7,017 nucleotides of DNA from Chitinophagaceae bacterium (GCA_947452875.1 CANGEZ010000104.1:1-7017), one strand, 5' to 3'. Numbered from the stretch's first letter, positions 1 through 4,835 are shown. Program-made: numbers and translations. The notes: generated from the sequence alone by a model not told the origin.

Positions 1-119
1 CCTTCTTCATCTTTAAAATGGAGTTGTAAGCTTGCGGTATAATTTTTCAACATTTCATAAGCAGCTACTTCAATGGGAATGATTCTGCCGTGGTAGTTGA
101 TATTGATGACTTGTTTCAT
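1..119 (-). CDS. PspC-domain protein, N-terminal 39 codons only (runs off left edge)
   Basis: The reverse complement from the ATG at 117-119 is open to the window edge. It begins MKQVININYHGRIIPIEV and continues with a predicted helix containing AYEMLKNY. From family knowledge, this opening (a short beta-hairpin with xxVxNIxxxGRxIPIE, then a helix) is typical of Bacteroidota PspC-domain proteins, which are membrane-anchored phage-shock-protein-C-like proteins usually encoded directly after a PadR regulator. The PspC membrane domain itself would lie beyond the edge, so the identification rests on the N-terminal signature and the neighbour. The start lies 10 bp after the PadR stop codon with no promoter between them, so the two are almost certainly co-transcribed. 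No Shine-Dalgarno sequence precedes it; the leader is AT-rich, as is usual in this phylum. Confidence 0.8.
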   Translation of the reverse strand, partial: MKQVININYHGRIIPIEVAAYEMLKNYTASLQLHFKDEE

Positions 120-129
120 ATTATTTATA

Positions 130-459
130 TTATGCTTGTTGGGTAATAATTTTCACTGCGTCCGAAAGTTCGGTCCAGGTGGTTTCGAGTTCTTTATAGA
201 ATTCGTTGCCTTTTTCGGTAAGGCTAAAGTATTTTCTTGGCGGTCCGCTGTTGCTTTCTACCCATCTGTAAGTGAGGAGTTCGGCGTTTTTTAATCGGGT
301 TAATAAAGGGTAAAGCGTTCCCTCAAAAATGTTGAGATTGGCTGATTTCATTTTTTCAATGATATCAGAAGGATAGGCTTCTCCTTGTTTGATTACGGAA
401 AGAATACAGAATTCCAGTATTCCTTTTCGCATCTGACTTGAAGTGTTTTCTATGTTCAT
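130..459 (-). CDS. PadR-family transcriptional regulator
   Basis: This is a 109-aa winged-helix DNA-binding protein, the usual size for short (subfamily 2) PadR regulators. Visible hallmarks are the N-terminal helix MRKGILEFCILSVI (about 10-23), the recognition-helix segment EGTLYPLLTRLKNAELL (46-62), and the wing with GPPRKYFSLTEKG (72-84), the signature PadR turn. The C-terminal helix (about 85-107) would be the dimerisation helix. There is no extra ligand domain. It is the first gene of a PadR-PspC unit, and in Bacteroidota such PadR proteins are thought to repress their own operon. A 25-bp dyad about 90-110 bp upstream overlaps the probable promoter and fits autoregulation. The ATG at 457-459 is chosen because the whole winged helix follows it; no Shine-Dalgarno sequence is seen. 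The inducing signal cannot be read from the sequence. Confidence 0.95.
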   Translation of the reverse strand: MNIENTSSQMRKGILEFCILSVIKQGEAYPSDIIEKMKSANLNIFEGTLYPLLTRLKNAELLTYRWVESNSGPPRKYFSLTEKGNEFYKELETTWTELSDAVKIITQQA

Positions 460-528
460 TGGTCGAATTTTATGCTTTTTAGTGGATTAAATCAGAACGA
501 AAATCATTGAGTTCTGTATTTGTCTTAA

Positions 529-558
529 CGAAGATATAAATTATTTAGTACTATGCAA
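529..558 (-). promoter_or_regulatory. Probable promoter of the padR-pspC operon
   Basis: On the minus strand a TTG (556-558) is followed after 19 bp by TATCTTCG (529-536). This matches the Bacteroidota sigma factor pattern TTG, about 19 bp, TAnnTTTG with one mismatch in the -7 box. Transcription would begin near 522, giving a leader of about 60 bp before padR. The upstream half lies inside the 546-570 dyad. Confidence 0.55.
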
Positions 559-570
559 TACATAATACTA
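546..570. promoter_or_regulatory. Near-perfect 25-bp dyad, candidate PadR operator
   Basis: The left arm is TAGTACTATGCA and the right arm TTGCATAGTACTA-like in reverse complement: 10 of the 12 base pairs around the centre at 558 are complementary, with mismatches only at 551/565 and 556/560. The outer TAGTA/TACTA and inner TATG/CATA blocks are spaced so that their dyads fall about one helical turn apart, as expected for a dimeric winged-helix regulator. It covers the TTG element of the padR promoter, so occupancy would block RNA polymerase. Assignment to PadR is an inference from position and symmetry. Confidence 0.65.
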
Positions 571-582
571 TATTTATTTATC

Positions 583-610
583 GGCCCCCTCAATCCCCCA
601 AAGGGGGAAT
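583..610. repeat. CCCCC-AAA-GGGGG hairpin repeat element
   Basis: The sequence GGCCCCCTCAATCCCCC is followed by AAAGGGGGAAT, giving a perfect C5/G5 stem (595-599 with 603-607) around an AAA loop. Elements of this make-up (CCCCCTnAATCCCCCAAAGGGGGAA) recur between genes in many Bacteroidota genomes, from general knowledge. Only one copy is in this window, so its repeat nature is not shown here. Confidence 0.5.
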
Positions 611-668
611 CAAATTCGTGACATCTGTTTACGACTTTTTGTGCTTTAATTGAAATACTTCTTGTGTC

Positions 669-731
669 ACTCCTACGGAGTTTTATTTCTAACTGGCATA
701 TTCTTCTAAAAAAGTTCCACCCCTATGGGGT
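669..731. repeat. Paired-palindrome module 1
   Basis: Two 13-bp palindromes with a 3-nt centre, ACTCCTACGGAGT (669-681) and ACCCCTATGGGGT (719-731), have centres at 675 and 725, exactly 50 bp apart. The spacer is AT-rich and differs in sequence from that of modules 2 and 3, but the architecture (xxxCC-TAY-GGxxx twice, 50-bp spacing) is the same. Such hairpins are common between genes in environmental Bacteroidota and resemble REP/BIME elements in layout. No mobilising transposase is present in the window. Confidence 0.65.
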
Positions 732-740
732 TATGAAAAC

Positions 741-858
741 AATTCGTGAATTCGTGGCTAATTACTTCAGGAAACGTTCCTATGGAACGAAAAAAAATAC
801 CATCATTTCGGGCTAAAGACGAATTGTTCCTATGGAACAAAAAATAGGTTGTCAAAAT
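741..858. repeat. Paired-palindrome module 2 (copy A of a 118-bp direct repeat)
   Basis: The palindromes CGTTCCTATGGAACG (775-789) and TTGTTCCTATGGAACAA (824-840) have centres at 782 and 832, 50 bp apart. The 67 bp at 774-840 are identical to 1052-1118. Similarity extends left (AATTCGTGAATTCGTGGCTAA from 741, against 1019) and right (GGTTGTCAAAAT at 847-858, against 1125-1136) at the same 278-bp offset. The spacer carries A8, then TACCATCATTTCGGGC and TAAAGACGAA. Confidence 0.85.
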
Positions 859-903
859 TAGTTGCTCAATTACACATTGGTGAAATCTCATTTCCACTTT
901 TCT

Positions 904-954
904 CAGCGATAAAAATAACCTCACTCCTAACCACTCTCCCGCGTGAGAGGGGAG
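904..954. repeat. Pyrimidine-rich hairpin element (CCTCACTCCTAACC...GAGAGGGGAG)
   Basis: CCTCACTCCTAACCACTCTC is followed by CCGCGT and GAGAGGGGAG. The stem CTCTC/GAGAG (934-938 with 945-949) encloses a 6-nt loop. Elements of the form CCTCACxCCTAACCxCTCTCC...GGAGAGGGG are widespread intergenic repeats in diverse bacteria, by recollection and not by a search. It is a single copy in this window. Confidence 0.45.
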
Positions 955-977
955 CAATGAGCGGTATCGACTTATCT

Positions 978-1038
978 CTGCGAAAACTCTAAATACTCAA
1001 TTTCTCCGCGGTGAAAATAATTTGTGAATTCGTGGTTA
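978..1038. repeat. 61-bp direct repeat, copy A
   Basis: This block contains GCGAAAACTCTAAATACTC, then TTTCTCCGCGGTGAAAA and TGTGAATTCGTGGTTA. It recurs at 1189-1249 with three mismatches (999/1210, 1018/1229 and 1023/1234), an offset of 211 bp. Its right end overlaps the left end of paired-palindrome module 3, so the two repeat families are interleaved. It includes the CCGCGG palindrome. Confidence 0.85.
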
Positions 1039-1136
1039 ACAATCTCACGACACGTTCCTATGGAACGAAAAAAAATACCATCATTTCGGGCTAAAGACGA
1101 ATTGTTCCTATGGAACAACAATCTGGTTGTCAAAAT
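1019..1136. repeat. Paired-palindrome module 3 (copy B of the 118-bp direct repeat)
   Basis: The palindromes CGTTCCTATGGAACG (1053-1067) and TTGTTCCTATGGAACAA (1102-1118) have centres at 1060 and 1110, again 50 bp apart. Positions 1052-1118 are identical to 774-840. The flanks are similar but diverged, for example TAACAATCTCACGACAC against TAATTACTTCAGGAAAC just before the first palindrome. The sharp limit between an identical core and diverged flanks suggests that the core is the conserved unit. Confidence 0.85.
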
Positions 1137-1185
1137 CATTTTGCATTTGTGGCATTTTGTGCCTTTGCGTCTTTGTGGCAAAATA
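1137..1185. repeat. TTTGTGGC / TTTGCGTC quasi-repeat block
   Basis: This stretch repeats short variants of one phrase: TTTGCATTTGTGGC, ATTTTGTGCC, TTTGCGTC, TTTGTGGCAAAA. Similar text (CCTTTGCGTCTTTGTGGC) is familiar between genes of many Bacteroidota. No protein role is likely. Confidence 0.45.
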
Positions 1186-1188
1186 CCA

Positions 1189-1249
1189 CTGCGAAAACTC
1201 TAAATACTCGATTTCTCCGCGGTGAAAAAAATTCGTGAATTCGTGGTTA
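1189..1249. repeat. 61-bp direct repeat, copy B
   Basis: This is the second copy of the block at 978-1038, with three mismatches. It ends about 50 bp before the WYL start codon, so the end of the repeat forms part of that gene's upstream region. Confidence 0.85.
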
Positions 1250-1263
1250 TACCATAAACTAAT

Positions 1264-1271
1264 TATATTCG
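1264..1271 (+). promoter_or_regulatory. Possible -7 box of the WYL gene
   Basis: TATATTCG fits TAnnTTTG with one mismatch, the same TTCG variant as the padR box, and lies 27 bp before the ATG. No clear TTG is seen at the right distance upstream, where the sequence is the end of the 61-bp repeat. Confidence 0.3.
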
Positions 1272-1298
1272 TATCTCTTTTATCCCAAAGCCTTCCTT

Positions 1299-2306
1299 AT
1301 GCCAAAAAACAAATCAGCTTTAATCCGCTACAGAATTATAGACACTTGTCTTACCAACAAACAAAGACCATTTCCTACACTTGAATATTTAGCGGAAAAA
1401 TGTGCCGAAAAACTGGGTACAGATATTTCGGCTTCCACTATTGAAAAAGATTTAAGAGCCATGAAACGTAGTTACCCTCATGGATTTGATGCGCCTATTA
1501 TATATAACAAAGAAAGAAAAGGTTATGCCTATGGTGAGCAAGGTTTCAGTATTGCAGAATTGCAGCTTGAACAGGAAGAATGGGATTCATTGCGTTATGC
1601 TGCTAATCTTTTGTATCAATATGCAGAAGTTCCGATTTTCAAAGATTTTAAACAAGCCATCGAAAAAATAGACGCTCGATTTAGTTTACAACTTGATGTA
1701 GAAGACGACAGCATTCAACGCCATGTACAATTTGAGTCGGGCAATGCAACGACAGGTTACCAATGGCTGAGCGTTATTTATCCGGCAATATCTTCAAAAT
1801 GGTTGCTGAACCTACAATACGAGAACATCTACAAACATGAAACCAAAACTTATCAAGTTGTTCCTTACTTATTGAAAGAAAACAGAAATCGCTGGTATCT
1901 CATTGGCTGGGTGGAAGAACGACAAGACTATCTCACTTTCGCACTCGATAGAATCCAGGATATAAAAGTCACCAAACAAAAACAGAAATTAAAACCCGAT
2001 TTCAATCCCGAAGTTTTTTTGCAACATTCTGTGGGTATCATGAAAAATGAAGGAAAGCCTTCTAAAGTAATATTGGAGTTAAAAGATCCTTACCACAAAC
2101 TCATACAGCTCGAACCGATACATACTTCTCAAAAAATAATTAAAACCAAAAACGACGGCATACAGATTGAACTTGCTGTTTACATCAATCAAGAACTTTA
2201 CAACAGAATATTATCCATGTCGTCTTTTTGCAAAGTCATCAAACCGGCATCTTTGAGAAAAACCATTTCTGAACATTTGGAAGCGGCGGCGGAGCAATAC
2301 CGATAA
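1299..2306 (+). CDS. WYL-domain helix-turn-helix transcriptional regulator
   Basis: This 335-aa protein has the classical WYL-regulator layout. Residues 1-75 form an N-terminal winged helix with a putative recognition segment STIEKDLRAMKRSYP (46-60) and a wing ending in IIYNKERKGYAYG. A helical linker follows (about 85-140). The WYL domain (about 152-225) carries the name-giving motif RWYLIGW (198-204, W199-Y200-L201), the preceding VVPYLLKENRN strand-turn and the ALDRI motif (215-219). The C-terminal WCX-like extension covers about 255-332. WYL domains are known to bind ligands such as nucleic acids or nucleotides and often control DNA-repair or defence genes. Here no such gene is adjacent, since the downstream gene is convergent, so its target is unknown. 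The ATG at 1299 gives a full-length winged helix; no Shine-Dalgarno sequence is present. Confidence 0.92.
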   Translation: MPKNKSALIRYRIIDTCLTNKQRPFPTLEYLAEKCAEKLGTDISASTIEKDLRAMKRSYPHGFDAPIIYNKERKGYAYGEQGFSIAELQLEQEEWDSLRYAANLLYQYAEVPIFKDFKQAIEKIDARFSLQLDVEDDSIQRHVQFESGNATTGYQWLSVIYPAISSKWLLNLQYENIYKHETKTYQVVPYLLKENRNRWYLIGWVEERQDYLTFALDRIQDIKVTKQKQKLKPDFNPEVFLQHSVGIMKNEGKPSKVILELKDPYHKLIQLEPIHTSQKIIKTKNDGIQIELAVYINQELYNRILSMSSFCKVIKPASLRKTISEHLEAAAEQYR

Positions 2307-2332
2307 GTTTTATTTACCGTAATGATAATGCT

Positions 2333-2403
2333 GGTTCAAAAGGTTTGATAAGTTCAATTAGCTCAATATGTTTATTTCTGAAAAAGATTTAACCTTTTGA
2401 ACC
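2333..2403. terminator. 13-bp inverted repeat between convergent genes
   Basis: GGTTCAAAAGGTT (2333-2345) and AACCTTTTGAACC (2391-2403) are perfect inverted copies separated by 45 bp of AT-rich sequence. They sit between the convergent WYL and LamG-like genes. A bidirectional terminator is possible, but the long loop and absence of a following T-run make it weak; a small inverted-repeat element (MITE-like remnant) is an equal alternative. The repeat is certain, its function is not. Confidence 0.5.
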
Positions 2404-2439
2404 AAACCCCAAACCCCAAACCCCAAACGTTCCTACCCC
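2404..2439 (-). repeat. AAACCCC tandem repeat, G-quadruplex-capable on the minus strand
   Basis: Three perfect AAACCCC units (2404-2424) plus AAAC follow the inverted repeat directly. Read on the minus strand they give GGGGTTTGGGGTTTGGGG, and a fourth GGGG lies at 2436-2439 inside the last codons of the neighbouring gene. Four G4 tracts with loops of 11, 3 and 3 nt could fold into a quadruplex in the transcript or the single strand. Confidence 0.7.
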
Positions 2440-3074
2440 AACAACATCTCTAACCCCGAAACCGATTTCATCTTCCTCGCCGTTAATTTTTTGATCTCAA
2501 GCCAATTGCTTTTTATGGCGATGCCGGGCTCTAGATAAAAACCAATGTAAGAACCAGTAATCACAAAATGATTTTCATTTACAATATTGATCAACTCGTT
2601 GTTGATGCAGAAATAATAAAAGCCTCCCAATTTAATGATTGACATTTTTACAAGGCTAATGGTATTTATTTTATTAAAATCTCTGCACTGTATTCTGTAA
2701 TAATTTTTTTTATGATTCTTTTCGAATTGCATCATCAGCGCACGTTCACCATCAGCTGAAATGGTAAATTTATTCAGTACATTATCTTCTTTGTCGAAGC
2801 CCCACAACATACCAAAATGACCAAATTGATCTTTACTTAATAATTGAATTTCTGTTTCTATTATAAATTCATCTTTTGATTTCAATGGCGTTTTCACTTT
2901 GTAATAATGCCAGTGTGAAACAGATTTGTTTTCCATGAAATAACTTTCTTTATCAATGAATGCTTTTTCATTTTTATTGTCAATGATTTCCCATTTGCGT
3001 TTGTTGCTGCTGAAATTTTCTCTCAGTAACGAATAACTTTTATCTACTCTAAATACCTGAGTGATGATGTGCAT
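2433..3074 (-). CDS. LamG/concanavalin-like beta-sandwich protein, cytoplasmic by sequence
   Basis: The 213-aa product has the alternating beta-strand pattern of laminin-G/concanavalin-A-like jelly rolls found in many Bacteroidota proteins. Recognisable pieces are LRENFSSNKRKWEI (17-30), YFMENKSVSHWHYYK (45-59), FIIETEIQLLS (70-80), GHFGMLWGFDKEDNVLNKFTIS (85-106), FYYFCINNELINI (152-164) and GSYIGFYLEPGIAI (174-187). In relatives this module lies beside caspase-like, TPR or glycoside-hydrolase-like domains and is thought to bind ligand or carbohydrate; here it stands alone. There is no signal peptide or transmembrane helix, which is odd for a sugar-binding fold, so the protein may act in the cytoplasm or be exported by another route. 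No catalytic residues can be assigned. It ends inside a G-rich stretch (GLEMLLG, stop at 2433-2435) and converges on the WYL gene. Confidence 0.7.
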   Translation of the reverse strand: MHIITQVFRVDKSYSLLRENFSSNKRKWEIIDNKNEKAFIDKESYFMENKSVSHWHYYKVKTPLKSKDEFIIETEIQLLSKDQFGHFGMLWGFDKEDNVLNKFTISADGERALMMQFEKNHKKNYYRIQCRDFNKINTISLVKMSIIKLGGFYYFCINNELINIVNENHFVITGSYIGFYLEPGIAIKSNWLEIKKLTARKMKSVSGLEMLLG

Positions 3075-3172
3075 GGAAAAAAATAATTTGAACTAAGGTG
3101 TAAGGGCAAGTCCGCATTCTATTGGAGGACTAAAATAAATTGACTCCGCAAATAGAAGGAGGTAGGCGACAA

Positions 3173-3180
3173 TAGCTTTG
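3173..3180 (+). promoter_or_regulatory. -7 box TAGCTTTG of the small two-gene operon
   Basis: TAGCTTTG matches TAnnTTTG perfectly. Transcription would start about 6-8 bp downstream, near 3187, that is after the in-frame TTG at 3178 but before the ATG at 3199. It therefore supports the ATG as the true start. A TTG at the usual 19-20 bp spacing is not seen; the nearest (3140-3142) is about 30 bp away. Confidence 0.5.
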
Positions 3181-3198
3181 TTGTATAAATTAAAACAA

Positions 3199-3549
3199 AT
3201 GACAACGATACAAGAAAACATGACATCGCCTTTCATTCAACAATTAGCAGGAAATATTTTTGGAACACAACCTCAGTACATTAATGATTTATTGAAAATC
3301 AAAAGACTGATGAACAAAACAAAACTGGGCATTTTGAGCGAACAATTGTTTTTGATTCTTACTCAAAAGTATCCGCAGGAATATAGTTTTCTGTTGATGG
3401 AACAAAATAATCCTCAGGAAATAACAACTGTTGAAGAAGATAAAAAAGAAGAAAAGAAAAACACACCTGTTGTGAAACCGGAAAAAATCGAAAAAGATAA
3501 TGAACAATCCATTTACCAAAACTGGATTAAGTTGTATGGTCGACCTTAA
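3199..3549 (+). CDS. Small protein of unknown function with charged linker
   Basis: I do not recognise this 116-aa protein. From the ATG at 3199 it reads MTTIQENMTSPFIQQLAG. Residues about 10-65 look helical (INDLLKIKRLMNKTKLGIL, EQLFLILTQKYP), residues about 78-100 are a Lys/Glu-rich low-complexity linker, and the tail SIYQNWIKLYGRP forms a short aromatic, basic C-terminal motif. No signal peptide or membrane segment is visible. The frame is open back to a TTG at 3178, but that codon overlaps the TAGCTTTG promoter box, so the ATG is preferred; a second ATG lies at 3220. A zinc-ribbon gene follows after 17 bp and is probably co-transcribed. The linker plus terminal motif suggests a tethered peptide that binds a partner, but this is only an inference. 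Confidence 0.7.
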   Translation: MTTIQENMTSPFIQQLAGNIFGTQPQYINDLLKIKRLMNKTKLGILSEQLFLILTQKYPQEYSFLLMEQNNPQEITTVEEDKKEEKKNTPVVKPEKIEKDNEQSIYQNWIKLYGRP

Positions 3550-3566
3550 TTAAAATTAAAATAAAC

Positions 3567-3761
3567 ATGAGTTATTTAACTTACGAAACTTTCAGAGAAG
3601 AAATCATTGCCTGTAAAAAATGCGAATGGAAAGGCTTAGGCAGTGAATTGAAAATTGAAGAATTTCACGATTCAAGTTTTATCATCGATTATTGTTGTCC
3701 GAAATGCGGCGAACATATTGGCTTTACGCAACCGCCAATGAGTAGTCCGAAAAAATCGTAA
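3567..3761 (+). CDS. Small zinc-ribbon protein
   Basis: The 64-aa product carries two knuckles: CKKC (C16, C19) and CPKC (C44, C47), with an extra Cys at 43 and 24 residues between the knuckles. This spacing suits a four-cysteine zinc ribbon. The intervening segment alternates hydrophobic and charged residues (LKIEEF, SFIIDYCCP) as expected for the ribbon's strands. Such small ribbons often mediate protein or nucleic-acid contacts; no specific family is recognised. It lies 17 bp after the preceding small gene and shares its direction, so they are likely one operon. The ATG follows an A/T-rich leader (AAAATTAAAATAAAC) without a Shine-Dalgarno sequence. Confidence 0.75.
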   Translation: MSYLTYETFREEIIACKKCEWKGLGSELKIEEFHDSSFIIDYCCPKCGEHIGFTQPPMSSPKKS

Positions 3762-3800
3762 GAAACCACATCGAACATTTTTAGAAAAGCTCTTTCCATT

Positions 3801-4214
3801 TTATTTTACTATGTAATATACAATTGATGAATTTGCGTATTGAATTTCAATTGTATTTTCTTGATCTTTTTTTATTTCTGTAGTTATATATATCCAACAA
3901 GTCCCCCCATCTAAATCTTTACAAACATACCATTGTGACTTATCTTCTGATGTTTTTACTTCGCCACAATCTTCAATAATAGTATAAACAGTAGCTCTAT
4001 TATTTGGATCAGAACATTTTATTTTTATAAACTCTTTATCAATGTAAAAAATATCTATTTCATTAAACAATTTAGAGTTGTAATAAGTTTTACCAGTATT
4101 ATCAAATTTTAAAACCTTTGCACCGTGTGTTGTAATAACTTCTTGAGAAAAAGACTTGCCTGAAATCATCGTTACAAACAAGAAAACAAATGAAATGCAT
4201 ATTTTAGTTTTCAT
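3801..4214 (-). CDS. Small exported protein of unknown function
   Basis: The 137-aa product starts with a clear Sec signal peptide: basic MKTK, a hydrophobic core ISFVFLFVTMIS, then GKSFSQ, with cleavage likely near residue 23-24. There is no lipobox cysteine, so it is periplasmic or secreted rather than a lipoprotein. The mature part (about 113 aa) is strand-rich and has four cysteines (67, 83, 98, 106), enough for two disulfides, which fits an oxidising compartment. I recognise no family. It lies 63 bp after another exported-protein gene on the same strand and may be co-transcribed with it. Downstream, across 39 bp, it converges on the zinc-ribbon gene; no strong terminator hairpin is seen there. 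Confidence 0.75.
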   Translation of the reverse strand: MKTKICISFVFLFVTMISGKSFSQEVITTHGAKVLKFDNTGKTYYNSKLFNEIDIFYIDKEFIKIKCSDPNNRATVYTIIEDCGEVKTSEDKSQWYVCKDLDGGTCWIYITTEIKKDQENTIEIQYANSSIVYYIVK

Positions 4215-4277
4215 AACTTCTATTTTTGATGATGAATAAATTATTTAAATAGGGTACAGACTAAAAAATTAAATTTT

Positions 4278-4835
4278 CTAAGGATACGCAACTACTTTCA
4301 AATCTTCATCATCATGGGTAACGGATTTAAATTCCTCATAAACATTAGTTTCTAGCAGCAGTTTGGAAAGCTTACATAACGTGTTTGCAAAAGGCTCCGA
4401 TGTTTTAATAATAAACCGATCATTTTTGGTAAGAACACGGATCATGAAAACGGGATTGTTTTCTAATTTCTTTAATTCATCTATAGTGATATAATCAGTG
4501 ATAGCAAAACTATTTTCTCGGATTAAATTTGTTTTATCACTACTGTCTTCCATCGCAAAAATTTCACCATTCTCCAATAATATTTCAACGTGTACCACCG
4601 ACAATGGATCTATTTTATATGATGAAAATATGGCTAAGTATAAACAATAAATACTGATGCTATCTTGATTGTAAATCATTCCTCCAATCAAACAATCTTT
4701 TTCACCACGGGCAAGCGTATCAAGTGAAGATATAATATAAATATGCTGATTACTATCTAACCATCGGTCTTCAATTTTCTGGCTTTTTGCCGTAACAGAA
4801 ATGAGTAACATCAAAACAATTGATAGTTTGTTCAT
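4278..4835 (-). CDS. Exported protein of unknown function
   Basis: This 185-aa protein begins with a signal peptide (MNK, hydrophobic LSIVLMLLISVTA, then KSQ; cleavage near residue 18-19) without a lipobox. The mature region is acidic and mixed alpha/beta, with cysteines at 48, 64 and 154. Noticeable segments are VVHVEILLENGEIFAMED (80-97), YITIDELKKLENNP (115-128) and PVFMIRVLTKNDRFIIKT (128-145). These look like alternating strands and helices of a globular periplasmic domain, but I do not recognise the family. It is upstream of a second small exported-protein gene in the same direction. The ATG at 4833-4835 places the signal peptide at the N-terminus; no convincing TAnnTTTG box was found upstream. 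Confidence 0.75.
   Translation of the reverse strand: MNKLSIVLMLLISVTAKSQKIEDRWLDSNQHIYIISSLDTLARGEKDCLIGGMIYNQDSISIYCLYLAIFSSYKIDPLSVVHVEILLENGEIFAMEDSSDKTNLIRENSFAITDYITIDELKKLENNPVFMIRVLTKNDRFIIKTSEPFANTLCKLSKLLLETNVYEEFKSVTHDDEDLKVVAYP

Larger units (their letters stand above)
571..1298. other. Gene-free region filled with short intergenic repeats
   Basis: About 730 bp between the divergent padR and WYL genes carry no credible gene. The only open frames on the minus strand (706-957 and 972-1181) share a stretch containing NNSSLARNDGIFF only because they read through two copies of the same DNA repeat. Instead the region holds a C5/G5 hairpin, three paired-palindrome modules, a 61-bp block present twice, a pyrimidine-rich hairpin element and a TTTGTGGC-type block, listed separately. 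Recurring phrases such as GAATTCGTGG (about 748, 1026 and 1237) tie the pieces together. This reads as a site where small repeat elements have accumulated, perhaps including a 211- or 278-bp segmental duplication. Confidence 0.75.

Noticed and set aside
97..294. Plus-strand open frame of 65 codons
   Set aside because: Antisense shadow of the strongly supported PadR gene.
706..957. Minus-strand open frame of 83 codons
   Set aside because: It reads through palindrome repeats; its similarity to the frame at 972-1181 reflects shared repeat DNA (774-840 and 1052-1118), not a gene family. No credible start context or domain.
669..1118. CRISPR array
   Set aside because: The recurring palindromes have unequal distances between modules, spacers that are themselves repeated, and no cas genes.
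972..1181. Minus-strand open frame of 69 codons
   Set aside because: Same cause: the frame follows the second repeat copy and low-complexity TTTGTGGC DNA.
3289..3519. Minus-strand Phe-rich frame of 76 codons
   Set aside because: Antisense to the Lys/Glu linker of the small plus-strand gene; Phe runs are simply the complement of AAA/GAA codons.
3762..3800. Terminator between convergent zinc-ribbon and exported-protein genes
   Set aside because: Only a weak GAAA/TTTC pairing is visible; no GC stem with a T-run.
4258..4278. Terminator between the two exported-protein genes
   Set aside because: The palindrome AAAATTAAATTTT there contains only A and T and would not make a stable hairpin.
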